The notes under the pieces were generated by a model. The model searched no databases. It saw only the letters and a list, made by a program, of their open reading frames with translations, and was not told where the DNA came from. The position numbers were made by a program, and so were the translations under genes. From the NCBI RefSeq assembly GCF_964656455.1, contig NC_135716.1, positions 79,894,484 to 79,958,483 of the forward strand: a stretch of DNA of 64,000 nucleotides, given 5' to 3'. Below, one piece after another: positions 45,800-57,360 of the stretch (position 1 is its first letter; the number at the start of each line of letters is the position of its first letter). The stretch comes from Halichoerus grypus. Taxonomy: Eukaryota; Chordata; Mammalia; Carnivora; Phocidae.

Positions 45800-46835
45800 G
45801 AAACCAAAACCACAAGAAACCAACATTTCTTAAAAGATAAATTGGATTTTATTAAAATAAAAACTTTGTGCTTCAAAGGACATCATCAACAAAGTAAAAG
45901 GACAGCCCACAGCATGGGAAAGTATATTTACAAATCATATATCTGATAAGGATCTAATAATCGACATATATAAAGGGCACTGACAACTCAACAATAAAAA
46001 AAGACAACACAGTTTTAAAAGGTATAAAGAATTTGAATAGACATTTCTCAGAAAAAGATACAAAAATGGCATAAGAAAAGATGTTCAACATTATTAGTCT
46101 TTAGGGAAATGTAAATCAAAACTACAAAGAGATGAATGCCATTTCACATCCACCAGGATGGCTATAATCAAAAAGATGGACAATAACAAGTGTTGGAAAG
46201 GATGCGAAAAAATTGGAACCCTCATAAATTTTCAAAAGGAATACAAAATGGTTCAATACTTTGGAAACAGGTTCTCAGAAAGTTAGACATTGTGTTAACA
46301 TACATCTCAGTAATTCTATTTCTAGGTATGTAACCAAGAGAAATGGAAATATGTTCACACAAAAACTTCTACATGCATACCCATAGTAGTGTTATTCATT
46401 ATAGCAAAAAAGTGGAAATAGCCTAAATGTGCATCAACTGATGAATGAAGAAACAAACTGTACTATATTCATAAACAGAATAATATTCAGCCATAAGGAG
46501 GAAGAAAGTACAGATAAAGTCTGACAATATGGATGAACATTTAAAACATTTTAAGTAAAAGAAGCTACACAGAAAAAGTTCATGTATTATATGATTCCAT
46601 GCATGAAATATCCAAACTAAGCAAATCCATAGAAACAGAAAGTAGGTTTTGAGTTGCCAGAGTCTGGGGGGCAGGATTAAGGAGAGATGAATGCTAATGT
46701 GAATGGGTGATGGAACTGCTAGAATTAGATAATAGGGATCAGTGCAGAGCTTTGTGAATACATGAAAATCCATTGAATTGCACAGTTTAAAAGAGTAGGT
46801 TTTGTTGTATATGAGTTACATTTCAATTTTTAAAA
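45800..46835 (+). mobile_element. Old LINE-1 ORF2 C-terminus and 3' end
   Basis: Translated fragments of the L1 C-terminal region (LDFIKIKTLCFKGHHQQSK-like at 45,840-45,895, and a form of the INRHFSEKDTKMA motif at about 46,035-46,065) are visible in broken frames. The 3' end at about 46,780-46,830 reads caatttttaaaatat. Confidence 0.7.
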
Positions 46836-47265
46836 TATATTGTGAGAAAATATGAAAATATAAGGAAAAATGGAAGTCAAGTATACAGTGAGTGTGTCCA
46901 TGGAAAGAACTAGAACAATGAAACAGGAAATCATTATTTACATATGCCATTAAAGAAAAAATTCCAGATATAATTACTTAAATCTTGATATTTAAAAAAA
47001 CACTGTGTACATAAGGAGGGGGAAATGACACCAAACAAGCAACACTAAATTAGCTTCATGAATTTACTTAAAAAATAATAATTTGAATGGTTATATAAAA
47101 TATTACACTTTTTATACAGAAAGCCAAAGGCAAGACTTAACCATCATATATTCTCAAGTCTAGACTACCTTAGAGCAATGTCCACAAAATCTTCAGAGAA
47201 AAAAAGAATGGTCAAAGAATTTCATGCCTAGCCAAACAATACTGCAAGCACAAAATCAAAATTAA

Positions 47266-47279
47266 AACACACAGACACA

Positions 47280-47320
<41 letters not shown>
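47266..47320. repeat. (CA)n microsatellite
   Basis: About 55 bases, nearly perfect from 47,279. It is likely length-variable. Confidence 0.97.
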
Positions 47321-47322
<2 letters not shown>

Positions 47323-47985
47323 GCATATGAGTGTCCAGGGAGCATTGTTCCTATAAGTTACTCTTGAGGAAACTATTAGAGAATGAACCTCTGCTAACTA
47401 ATTTGTGAATTAATTAGTGTAGCAAAATTCCAGCATTAAGTATTGAGTACATGAATTGTTTGACTAAAATCTAAAATAAATACGGTGATTATGGTTACAA
47501 ATAATGGAAAAATTATAAACCTTGACAAAATAAAAATGATATAAGATTTCTAAAATTGGAAGGGGAAAGAAGGTAAGAGTTTATGCACATCTATGGTTTT
47601 CTCAATTTTTTTTAAATAGCTGATTGACAGATATAATTAAAAGCTATTAAGCTATATTTTAGATATGTAGATATATTTGAAATTATAAAGAATAAGCAAA
47701 GAAAAACAATATAATCAGTTAAATATGTTGATGGAGGGAAAAAAAAAGAAAACCTCATACAAAGGTCTTTTTCTGAAATCCTTAAATCCTAAAAGTTCTG
47801 AAGACAGCAACATTTAAGTAATCATTTAGTTTAAAACTTAATCTGAATGTGAGGCTACTTGTAATACATAACAACCCTGTTCCTGCACTGTGTGAATGAT
47901 CACATATTTTACTAAAGTAATATTAGTGTGCTCAATTCTATATGTTACTATGTAATACATGGTATTATAAGCACCATGTTATCTT
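47321..47985. other. No gene seen; AT-rich
   Basis: No supported feature. Confidence 0.5.
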
Positions 47986-47996
47986 TCTAAAAATCT

Positions 47997-48189
47997 TTTT
48001 TTTTTAAGATTTTATTTATTTATTTATTTGAGAGAGAGAGAGAGAGTGGAGGAGCAAAGAGAGAGGGACAAGCCGACCCCACACTCTGCGCGGAGCCCGA
48101 CGCTGGGGCTCAGTCTGACAACCCTGAGGTCATGACCTGAGCCAAAATCAAGAGTCGGTCACTTAACTGACTGAGCCACTAAGGCACCC
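47997..48189 (-). mobile_element. Carnivore SINE, older
   Basis: Flanks tctaaaaatct (47,986-47,996) and tctaaaattct (48,190-48,200) are an imperfect duplication. The body carries the variant gtcagactgagccccagcgt. Confidence 0.88.
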
Positions 48190-48329
48190 CTCTAAAATTC
48201 TAATAATGTTGAATTTGGTACATGTGGCTCCAAAGGTTTGGCCTGAGGAAGGCTTATATTAATTCTATCATCATATAAATAGAAAAAAAATAGATATTAA
48301 TTAAAGAGGTTTAAAGATATTTTTTAAAG

Positions 48330-49700
48330 TTGTGATTACCTTAGATATCTACTGGAGTAAGTAGTATACATCACAGAATTTTAAAGAAGGCAGGAGATTC
48401 TCAGGTTCTTTGTGCTAATCTTTGGTATCTATCCTTTATCAGGGCCATCCCGGTTAAGGAGTGAAAAGCAAGAGCTTTCTAGTGAGGCCTGTCATGTGTA
48501 ATAAACCGTGTGAACACCCAGTGGTGCTCACTCTATGGATTCTAAGGGACGTCCCAGGAACCCAAGGGTTCTGGGAGATGAGTGACAACCTGAACTGTGG
48601 CAACTGGCAAGAGACTGAGGACAGAGGAAGCCACCCCAAGACGTCCCAGGTATGGCTCCATCCTGTATTAAGGAGGCCTTAGTAGCTGAGCTTGTGGGAT
48701 GCTTCTTCTATGACTCAAGGTATATGGGCAGCTGGGCACAGAAGGTCACAGGCTCAAGGTCTGTGGGAGCCTGTACTTCTAGGAGAAACCAGGATGTTTG
48801 CAGCAATTACACTCTAATCATGTGTAGCAAAGTCTAAGGACTGCAGTTTCTTGCATCAGATGCCTTTGGGCAACTTGTGGTCAGCACAGGATGTATAAAG
48901 AACCCAGAGGCATGAGGGGAGGTTGCAGAAGCCTCTATTATGAAGAAGTATTTATTTTTGTGGGGTTGGGGGCAATTATGGGAGTGCCTGTTGTATTGCT
49001 ATTTGGACATATTCAAGAACTTTTTGTTGGAGGGGGGCTCCATTTAATGTGTGCTGATTTGCAGATAACAGCATAAATGGGCTTAAGTAAAATTTGTAAA
49101 TGAGGAATATGTTCCCCCCAGAACCCAAATGTCTAAAAGAAGTTGTGAATGCTGAGAAGGTCAATAGCTGTTTCTTGACAGTCTCAGAGATTGAGTAGCT
49201 CTTGATTTACCAAATAATTTTTAGGAATTTAACCAAGTTAGGGAGCCTTGCACTATCAGGCACCATTTATTCTTTCCAGGTTTAAGAACAGGCCAAATTG
49301 GGCTGTTAGTTCTGTTAGTTAGAGAAGCCATAGGCATATCACCTTTTCACTAAAGAGGCCTTCTATAATGGGATTCAGGTCTTGAAGGCCCTGTGTAATT
49401 TACATCAGACCATACCAACTGTTTTACTGGAGGAAGGTCCAAGGAGTCTCATTTTTTCATGCCAATTTGGAAGTGTCAAACACTTAATTTTACCTTATTA
49501 TTCATTAGGTGAGAGCATCCATGCCCATTATGGGGTATTTTAGGGGAATGGGTGTTGTGCCCATGGGGGTTAGTCCCAATTGTCGAGGTGAAGCATACAG
49601 GTTTGGCCTCCATTTTATATTCAAGAATGCCCCTAAAATTGTAGGAAGTACCTTATTTAAATTTAGTGACATTACAAGTGAGCTCTGATACTAATTAAGG
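48330..49700 (-). pseudogene. Retroviral pol remnant (RT fingers, thumb, RNase H side)
   Basis: Minus-strand translation in broken frames shows three parts. The first is an RT fingers-like motif TNSPIWPVLKPGKNKW at about 49,270-49,325. About 100-150 bases on there is a thumb-like segment GFWGEHIPHLQILLKPIYAV (about 49,050-49,115). The third is a longer degraded stretch to about 48,335 that fits the RNase H side. The catalytic palm with its YXDD box is missing between the first two, an internal deletion. Stops and frame changes occur every few tens of codons. There is no LTR next to it. The family is not certain; a class I or class III ERV is possible. Confidence 0.65.
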
Positions 49701-51779
49701 TCATAAAGGTTTGCCAATTGATGCATTAGAGCGCATATTAAATTTAATTTGGGATCTATGTCATAGAGGTGTAGGAGCCAGTAAGAAGCCTTTTATCTCT
49801 TTTTTCTTTTAGTAGATTATTTTAATAAATGTTGGGTTGGATGTATTTCAGAGTGTTCTATCTCTGCTCTATTTATAAGTTTCTTCATCCAGAGAGCCTC
49901 CAATGAGTATCATAAGGGTTAATGTTATCCCCCGTGACAATGGCTACCTTATAGGGTTGAAGGACCTGGGCATAAGTCAGATTTTCATTAACCCCTTTGT
50001 TGTGCCACAGGATGGCTCTATAATCCTAAGGATCAGGATATAGGCATGGGCAGCAGCTGTAGCCAAAATATGTAGGGTCCTGGCAAGTCAACGGCTCTCA
50101 GGAGTTTGGACCTCAGCACACCATCTTGTGACTCCATTTTTACAAGCAACCACCCAGTGGATAGGCCTATATGTCACACAGGGTGAAGACATTTTCCCTG
50201 GTCACTATGTACAGTGAGCCAACACCTGGCTAAGACACACAACTAGTTGGCTATAGGTTAAGGGCTTCTCCCCTAAGCCTAGTGTCAGTCAAAGCTACCT
50301 AGATATTTGCTTATACTAAGGAATTGGCTCATGTGGTATGGAGGCTCAGAGGCCCCAAGATCTGCAGAGTGAGTTGGAAAGCTGGAAACCAGGGGAATTG
50401 ATGGTCTAAGTTTCAGTCTGAGTCTGTGACTGGAGGCAGGAAAAGACCAATGACTAAGGTCAAATTCTTTCTTACTCAGTCCCTTTGTTCTATTCAGGCC
50501 CTCCAGAAATTGAATGAGGCACAGGCACATGGGGGAGGACAGTCTGCTTTACTCAGCCCATAGATTAAAATGTTAATGTCACAAACACTTCCAAAATAAT
50601 GTGGGCTTTTTTTCCAGATTATGTTTAACCAGATAATGTTTAAACATAAAATACCCTATGGTCCAGTCAAGTTGCATGGGAAATTAACCATCACAGATGC
50701 CCAGGTAAGTCCAGACCAAGATACTTGACTTAGGCTAGTTTAAGGAGGGCCATAGTTCCATACTCCTGTCCCTAAACACCAATTAATTCCTGCAACCTCT
50801 GGTATAAGTGAGCTAAATCTACAACAGAGGCTTGGTAGGACTCAACAAACACAGCACAGCACAGCCCTGTCACAAGCTTGCGATAGGACAGCAGGGCCAA
50901 TTAGCTGTAGCGCAAGAGCAGGAAGACCCCAGCAGCAGTGGTCATTGACTCAGCATCCTGCTAACAGCACCAATTACTGTTAACACCTGGATGAGGAGAA
51001 TGGAGCCCCCCCCCCATGCAAAATTTGGCTTGCCTGTCACAAAATGACACACACACCAAGAGGGTATGAAAAGGTGTATTGCCTATATAATGCAGGCTTT
51101 CCCAACAGGTGAACTGCCCAAGCTGGTTGGAAAATGGCTTGAGAGAGCAGGGGAAGGAGACAGACTGGGGGGTGGGGTGTTCCTTGTGATTAGGGGTGGG
51201 GCTGAGATGAGGGTGCTTCATTGGGCAGAGGCTTGGGTGGTTTGAATCTCCTGCCAGAGCCACAAGGGGGCAGTACCCAGGCTCTCAAGGCAGCTTGCTT
51301 AGGTGTGGGGTATGAGAAAAGAGAGAAGCCCTCAGACCTGCAGCCATAGGAAACGAATATGCCAACAATCTGAATCAGCTTGGAAGAGGACCGCAGAGTG
51401 GGGCCTGTGATACCCTGGGTACAGGACCCAACTTAGATGCCCCTACTCCTGACCCATGAAAATTGCCAGGTCACAAGCCTGTGTTGCTGCCAACCTTGTG
51501 AAAAGTTTCAGGCAGCATCAGAAAAATGAATACAATGTCATAATTCTTGAAAACAAACGTTAAACCTTTTTTTTTCTTTCACAAGCATCCATAGAGGTGT
51601 TCACAAAAAGTGAGATATATTAATCCACAATATTATTTGGTAATAATAGAATGTAACTGGGAATTGATGACAAAATTGGAAAATAAAACAATATCAGCAA
51701 GTATTCTTTTAACTAGAAAGTTAAAAGTCTCTTAAATATCTGTTGAGTCAGAAGGAAAATCAAACAAAAATTATAGACA
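49701..51779. other. No gene seen; possibly more retroviral debris
   Basis: GC-richer than the genomic average here. Short open frames (50,285-50,530; 50,961-51,263) have no recognised domain. G-rich clusters lie at 51,150-51,215. I suspect an unrecognised LTR at about 51,000-51,480 (it holds tatataatgcagg), but cannot confirm it. Confidence 0.35.
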
Positions 51780-51784
51780 ATGTT

Positions 51785-52283
51785 GAAAGTAACCAAAATT
51801 AGAACTCTATTGCAAGAGGACTCAACTACCTCCATTTTGACCTCAAACTCTGTAATTAAGTTCCGCTTTCCAGCTTATTTCTTAACTCAGGCAAAAGATC
51901 CTGTGGTCAAAGCATCCCCGGATGGGATCCCAAACTTACCCTTCAGTAGGAACTGCCTTGAGCCGGGAAGACCCTGACTGTGATCTAGCCCTAGACATTG
52001 ATGGACTGACCTGACCTTCAAGGCCCACCTGCATGGACCCACCTACCAATCTTTGTCTCACATTTTCCTTATTGTATAAATCTGGGAGGGTTTTCAGCAC
52101 TTAGAGGACAGTCTTTGAGATGTTAATCTGCTATCTTCCAGATGTTGGCTTTACTGAAATAGACTCCTTTCTTGTTTCACCACAACTTGTTTCTCTGTAT
52201 TTGGATTTCATCAGTGGCATGTGGCCGAACCTGGTCTGTTTGAGACCCCTGAGCCGGGTGCTCTTGCACCCCTTGCCCCCAAT
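51785..52283 (+). mobile_element. Probable solo LTR of an endogenous retrovirus
   Basis: A discrete GC-richer segment in AT-rich surroundings with an LTR layout: ctccattttgacctcaaact near the start, a TATA-like attgtataaa at 52,071-52,080, then a U5-like stretch with gtttcaccacaacttgtttc and catgtggccgaacctggtct. No internal viral sequence adjoins it. The ends and any target-site duplication are not fixed. Confidence 0.6.
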
Positions 52284-52329
52284 ACAATACCAGAGCTTTA
52301 GATCTAGAGCTAAAGTTGAAGTGACAGAA

Positions 52330-52740
52330 AAATTCGTAACCTTAAACACTCATGTTATTAACAGTTTTCAAATGGAATGAAAATAAATTAATTAAGCTCC
52401 AATTAAAGAATTAAAAAACAATAGAACAATTAAATAAATCAAGGAAAGTAAAATGATAGATAATATAAGTGCAAAATTTATAAATTCAAAATCATTTTTG
52501 AAAAGAGTAGAATTTTTAAAAAGTTATTTCTGATAAATAACAAAATATATAAATGTTTACCACCCAGTGAATAAAAAAAAGAATAAAATATTGAAAAATG
52601 AGAAATATAATGATGGGGATATCATAAAAACACAGCAGATTAAAAGAATTCCAAGTGATTATCTGGATCAATTGTATGCAAATAAATTTGATAACCTGTA
52701 TAAAATGAGTAATGATGATGATATCTGAGAGAAAAACCAT
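52330..52740 (+). mobile_element. Old LINE-1 ORF2 fragment
   Basis: The segment caattgtatgcaaataaatt then tgataacctg (52,669-52,698) corresponds to the L1 ORF2 stretch around YANKFDNL. The upstream A-rich part fits the preceding ORF2 sequence. It is highly diverged. Confidence 0.5.
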
Positions 52741-53760
52741 TCAAAGGGCTGCCCTCTTGCAACCTCACACTGTTTCTAAAAAGCTGTGCTCCCAGGTGGA
52801 TTTGCTAGGTAATTATGTCAATTAGTTAAGGAACAGATAGTGCTAATGCTGTTAAAATTTTCCAGAACTTAGAAAAAGAATACTGCAAAAATTTTTTGAA
52901 GACATGGGCCAACATTAAAGCAAGACTCCAAAATGATATCACAAGGGGAGAAAATTATGAATCAGTTTACAGTTAAATAAACTGAGTTCTATGCTCAACT
53001 CTAGATATTTAAAATGCACTTAAAACATCACCTTCCTTTCTTTTTTTAAAAAGCTCTTAAATATAGGAATAGATATATATATATTTAAAAGGCTGTATCA
53101 TGATGAATCCCAAAGCAAAATGCTTAATGGAAAAGCACTGGAAAAATTCCAGTTGTAGACAGACATAAGACAAAGATTTTCAATCACTGCTCTAATATTG
53201 CATTGCAAGACAGAGGTATGTTTTCAAGGAATAGGATGTGAGCGATGTCTCCTCCCCACCTTGCGCAGCTCAGCTCAATTGGACATTTTTATTTGGCATT
53301 GCTCTGAACGAATTGTCCAACAAAGTAAGAAGAAGAAAAACTGTTATAACGATAGAAAAACAGTTAAAAATGACATGGGAGTTCATAACATATCTAGATA
53401 GAAAATTAATATATAGGAATCACTAGTCTGCAACACACAAACACAAGCAATTAGAGGAGCTGGGAGGATGTGTAATATAAAGTATCTATGAATGGAACCT
53501 CCCTCCCCCAAACGCTGATCATTGTGAGTAAAACTTGAAACACTAGTGAGAAACACAAATGAGGCCATGAGCTGTGGAAAGACACACTTAATCTTGGGGG
53601 AAAATAATTCAATAAAAAGGAAAATTCTCCCAAGTTAGTATTGAAAGTTAATGCACTCATGTTGAAATAACAGCAACATTTTGGAAAAAAAAAGGGGGGG
53701 GGAAGCAAGATTTTCGAACCTTATATAGAGAAATAAGAAAGTAAAAATAAAAAGGATATT
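52741..53760. other. No gene seen; unique sequence
   Basis: Short open frames at 53,198-53,426 on the plus strand and 53,383-53,844 on the minus strand have no recognised domain. An A8G9 tract lies at 53,685-53,701. Confidence 0.45.
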
Positions 53761-54279
53761 TCTGAAGAAAAAATATGGAGGGGAAAATTGGTTCTGGGGA
53801 GATGGAGTAGACACATTCCTCCCACTAATTAGAACTAACAACACTGGACATTACATACAAAGCAAATATAAGAAGTCTTTAAAGAGGAATGGCCAAGATC
53901 CTTAGATTCAAGGGATAATTTGGTGGTGAGTTCCCTGGGTTTTATTTTTCCTTCATATATCTCAAACTGAATACTGGAGAAGTCAGCAACCAGGAAATCC
54001 CAATGGGCAACAAAACAAAACAAAACCCAAAAAGAGCACACAAAAATAAAAGCCCAAGGAAAGTCTTCAGAGTCAGGTCCAAAGTACTCCAGACAGAGTA
54101 CTTTTGATGATAATCATTCTCCTGCAACCAGAACCACAGAAAAACTGTGGCCCCACCTCCATCCCTGCCGGCAAAGGTGAGTGGGGACCTGGACTCCCAC
54201 CCTGGCCAGGCAGCTGTCAGCACCCTGATCCCCAGCACTGGTGTTAGAGAAGGTATTCCAGAGCAGAGCCAGGACGTGA
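53761..54279 (+). mobile_element. Old L1 5' region, left half (split by the ERV)
   Basis: The GC-richer part at 54,120-54,260 (gtggggacctggactcccac; tgatccccagcactggtgtt) has the character of an old L1 5' UTR, which has such motifs repeated. The matching continuation lies beyond the retrovirus at 59,211. The identification is from memory. Confidence 0.5.
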
Positions 54280-54783
54280 TGGTCCCCAAGCTCCTGGGAG
54301 CTTCCTGGGTGTGATTTGAAGAAAGAGGCAGGTGTTCCAGATGGAGAAGATGGGGAGGGAGTAGGCTCAATTAGCAAGGGACCTTATGTACAAGGCTTGT
54401 CTTGGGCTGCGCAAGACAAGATGTCTGCACATGCCTACCACATTTTAAGTTTATACAGAGCCCTTGACTGGGCTCAGTCATGTATCTTTCAGCTCTCAGC
54501 ACCATGTCACCCTCTCAAGGCTGTGTCCTTGGAGCAGCCTCTGGGAGAGGAAAGGCAAGCAGAACACACATTCTGAAGATGGGAGAAGTGTGGAGCCTCT
54601 GACTGCCTGGTCCAGCTCACAGATCAAACAGCAGTCATGTCCTCTTGATGACCGCCCCCAACACTCCACCTCCCAGCGACCCACTTTTACAATTCCATAT
54701 GAACCTGCTCCCCCTGCAGTCTTCTGCCTTGTGCCCTGAGATGTCAGAAGGAGTTTCACGAGGATGGAAGTGACCCTTTGGCA
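54280..54783 (-). mobile_element. ERV 3' LTR
   Basis: This segment aligns by eye with 58,690-59,210. For example the 35 bases at 54,609-54,643 and 59,065-59,099 match at 31 positions. In the retroviral direction a TATA-like ctgtataaactt lies at about 54,448-54,459, followed by gcagacatctt and, on the plus strand, aagacaagcct-type words shared with the other copy. The start is set near 54,783 by loose similarity only. Confidence 0.75.
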
Positions 54784-54819
54784 GCTAGCTGGCTGCACTA
54801 GAGGCAGATGCCACAGTGA

Positions 54820-55150
54820 TAATACGGGCTTATGCCAGAGAAACACAGATTAAGACAATGATTCCCAAAATCAGTGACAACGTTTTTCCAAGAGCTCCAG
54901 GATCTGAACCCCTGATTTATCAAGTCTCTTACACTGGGGCATTCACTTATGTCCTCATATGCTTTAATAAAAATGATATATTAGCAGACTCATGGGTATG
55001 AACACATGCATTCTGTTTGGAAACAGTACAGCTATCTCCTTCTGAGACAGTTATAATGTCCAACGCCATCCTATATTGGAGGACAGTTCTTTTCATCTGT
55101 GGTCCCAGTGTTCAGAAAGGACAGGTTTTGTTACTATCATTTAAGACTTA
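54820..55150 (-). pseudogene. ERV env remnant (transmembrane subunit)
   Basis: Minus-strand translation at about 55,010-55,083 gives a retroviral TM-ectodomain-like stretch (residues LQYRMALDII) followed by cysteines. Downstream, at 54,833-54,880, lies a hydrophobic run that fits the membrane anchor. Frame changes and stops separate the two. Its place directly before the 3' LTR agrees with env. The product would be nonfunctional. Confidence 0.7.
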
Positions 55151-55900
55151 CTGGGTGAATTTAGTAAGGGCTTCTAGATATGTTATAACATCCTCCAGGC
55201 CAGTGGAGGGAACAAAGATGGCAACCAAACGATAAACCAGTTGAAAACAGAATGTGCCCCCCTGGCCTTGAGGAGAGGAAGGTTGGCAGCTTTTTGGACT
55301 GTGACCAGGTTTTGCATACCATATAGGTTGGGGAGGCAGAACAATCAGGTGTGAGGAGACGGACTGGTAGTGGATATGCCAGACCAGGACTCCCAGCTTC
55401 TCCCCTCTTTCAATGGTGTGTGTTCCATTCCAGGTAGAGTGCTTTTAAATGGGTCCAGCTTGTAGCAGGACAATAGGATCCCATTGGAGATTGAGTAGTT
55501 CCCCCTCATCCAAGGGTGCAAAGTAATGAACCCATTGCAAATTCTAGTAGGTAACTCCTTACTCAAGTGTGATGGGATTTGGTGTTCTCAGCAGCATCAC
55601 ATGTTGATCCAGGATGAAAGTTGGGGCAACGGCTACCTCCTGTGACTGCTATAACTTTATAGCAGGTGTTGGGTGTCTCAGCGGAGGTCCCCAGCCTGTC
55701 ACAGGGAGCATCAGTCCTCACTGTTTGATCATTCAAATGTATAAAGCCTGGGACAGTACTTTAGTCCACCCAGCTAGGGTGGGTGCTTTAATATTCCATT
55801 TTTCCTTTTTACCAACCCTGTTGCTTATAGATTTAGAGGAGATGAAACCTCATTTAATGCTATGTTCTTTTGCCCCATCTTACATATCATGACCTCTGAA
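55151..55900 (-). pseudogene. ERV region between integrase and env TM
   Basis: Expected to hold the end of pol and the surface part of env. An open frame at 55,345-55,566 (73 codons; HPWMRGNYSISNGILL) lies here in the retroviral direction, with no motif I can assign. It is compressed compared with a full env, so deletion is likely. Confidence 0.5.
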
Positions 55901-56290
55901 ATGTAACCCCAATCACTGTCTAGTCCATGAGGGTATCCATACATAACTCTGCTTCTGTAATCCCCTAATGGTGGTAGCCTGGTTTGCACATTGACAGGGG
56001 AAAGCTTGGGTCAGGCCAGATGCAGTGTCCACACAAAACAAGGCATATTTAGAACCATCATTCAGAGGGAAGGGGCCAATATAACCAATTTGCCAATCCC
56101 TTTCCAGATGGGAACTTTGGTGGATGGTCCCAATCTCCTCTGGCAGTTGCCTTGTGCATTGTCTAAAACACACAGGACATGGTGTTACTGCATTAACCAA
56201 GTCACTATACTGCAAGGGCACATCACCATGTTTGGCAACACACCATCTCACCTGGGGACTTCAGTGGCCACTCTTTCTATGCACCCAATC
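55901..56290 (-). pseudogene. ERV integrase remnant
   Basis: The open frame at 55,913-56,251 reads as retroviral integrase. The CPVC pair of the zinc-binding domain lies at 56,166-56,177. The start of the catalytic core, WQIGYIGP, lies at about 56,072-56,095, where the first catalytic Asp of the usual WQxDYIGP form is Gly. KYALFCVDTASGLTQAF follows. Past the end of this frame LDSDWGYI appears in another frame, carrying the second Asp. The protein would be inactive. Confidence 0.85.
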
Positions 56291-57360
56291 TGCTATATCT
56301 ACTGCAGGGTCCGTTGCTATGGTTTGTAAACTCTAGGGCATCAGATTTTTGATTGCCTGGGAGTGTCAGTGGCTTATGAGCCAGGATGTGAGGACTGCCT
56401 CAGGTTCTTGCAGATGGACTCAAATGCCTTTTCACATATCTTGACCCTTTTAAGGGCTTATATATAATCATCTACCCCTTGGCTTTTTATTGTCCAAGTC
56501 AGACAGTTAATCTTTTTAGAACAGCCCAACTCTCAGTGCAAAGGAATCATCAGTCAAACCACACTGAGTTCAGCCCACTGGCTACTGTGGTTCCTTCCTT
56601 CCTGAGAGGCCCCACCTGAAGTAGCACTCTGCACACTGCTAGGAGCTGTCACTCTGTAGGGGTCTCTCAGGCTCCTGCCACCTTTCAGAGCTGGGACCAA
56701 AACCCTAGGGGCACTCTTCCTTTTGTTGTCTCAGCCACAGTGCCTGATCCACACCTTCCAGAGTCACGGACACATCAAACTCAAATGGTAGCCCTGATTG
56801 GGGGATGCCCAGAGCTTTAACCTACTTCACTGGTATTTTTGCCTCCTCAGAGGAGAGGTCGTTTGTTGCTCTATCCCTACTCCCGCATGTGCCCTTTCTT
56901 TATGAGGTCATATAAGGAGTGGGGGCACTAAGAAGGGTAAGAAATAAAAGTCCTCCAAACCCCCAAATTCCTAAAAATGCTTATATCTCCTTTACATTTT
57001 TAGAGCTTGGATAGTCTTGTATCTTATCAAATCCAACTTCTGGGACAGCATGAGTTTTACCCAACCAAAGGATTCCCAAAACCTTGCAGTAATACATGAA
57101 CCTTGAGTTTTCTGTGGTTTTACCTCCTATCTTCTCCCTCACAGATGTTTCAGCGAAGTCCACAGAGTGTCCTGCAGCAGGGGGATGTCTTCACATGTTG
57201 ATATTATATTATTAATGTAATGAGCCCATGTTACTGATGTGGGGAAGGAGCTAGGGGACAGCTCTTAGGTTACCATCTCATGAAATATTGTGGGGATGCA
57301 CAGGTAGCTTTGGGTAAGCACCTGAAAGATTTATTTTGTCCCTTCCACATGAAAAAAAAA
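56291..57360 (-). pseudogene. ERV reverse transcriptase palm/thumb and RNase H remnant
   Basis: Minus-strand pieces in order: the RT palm, HYINNI around 57,208-57,219, where both Asp of the YXDD active site are Asn; an RT connection piece YYCKVLGILWLGK (57,065-57,105); and a thumb segment DKIQDYPSSKNVKEIQAFLG at about 56,965-57,030. A long broken RNase H-like stretch leads to integrase at 56,290. Stops and frameshifts are frequent. Confidence 0.75.

Noticed and set aside
54464..54846. Overlapping open frames on both strands
   Set aside because: They lie in the ERV 3' LTR, which is non-coding, and show no domain.
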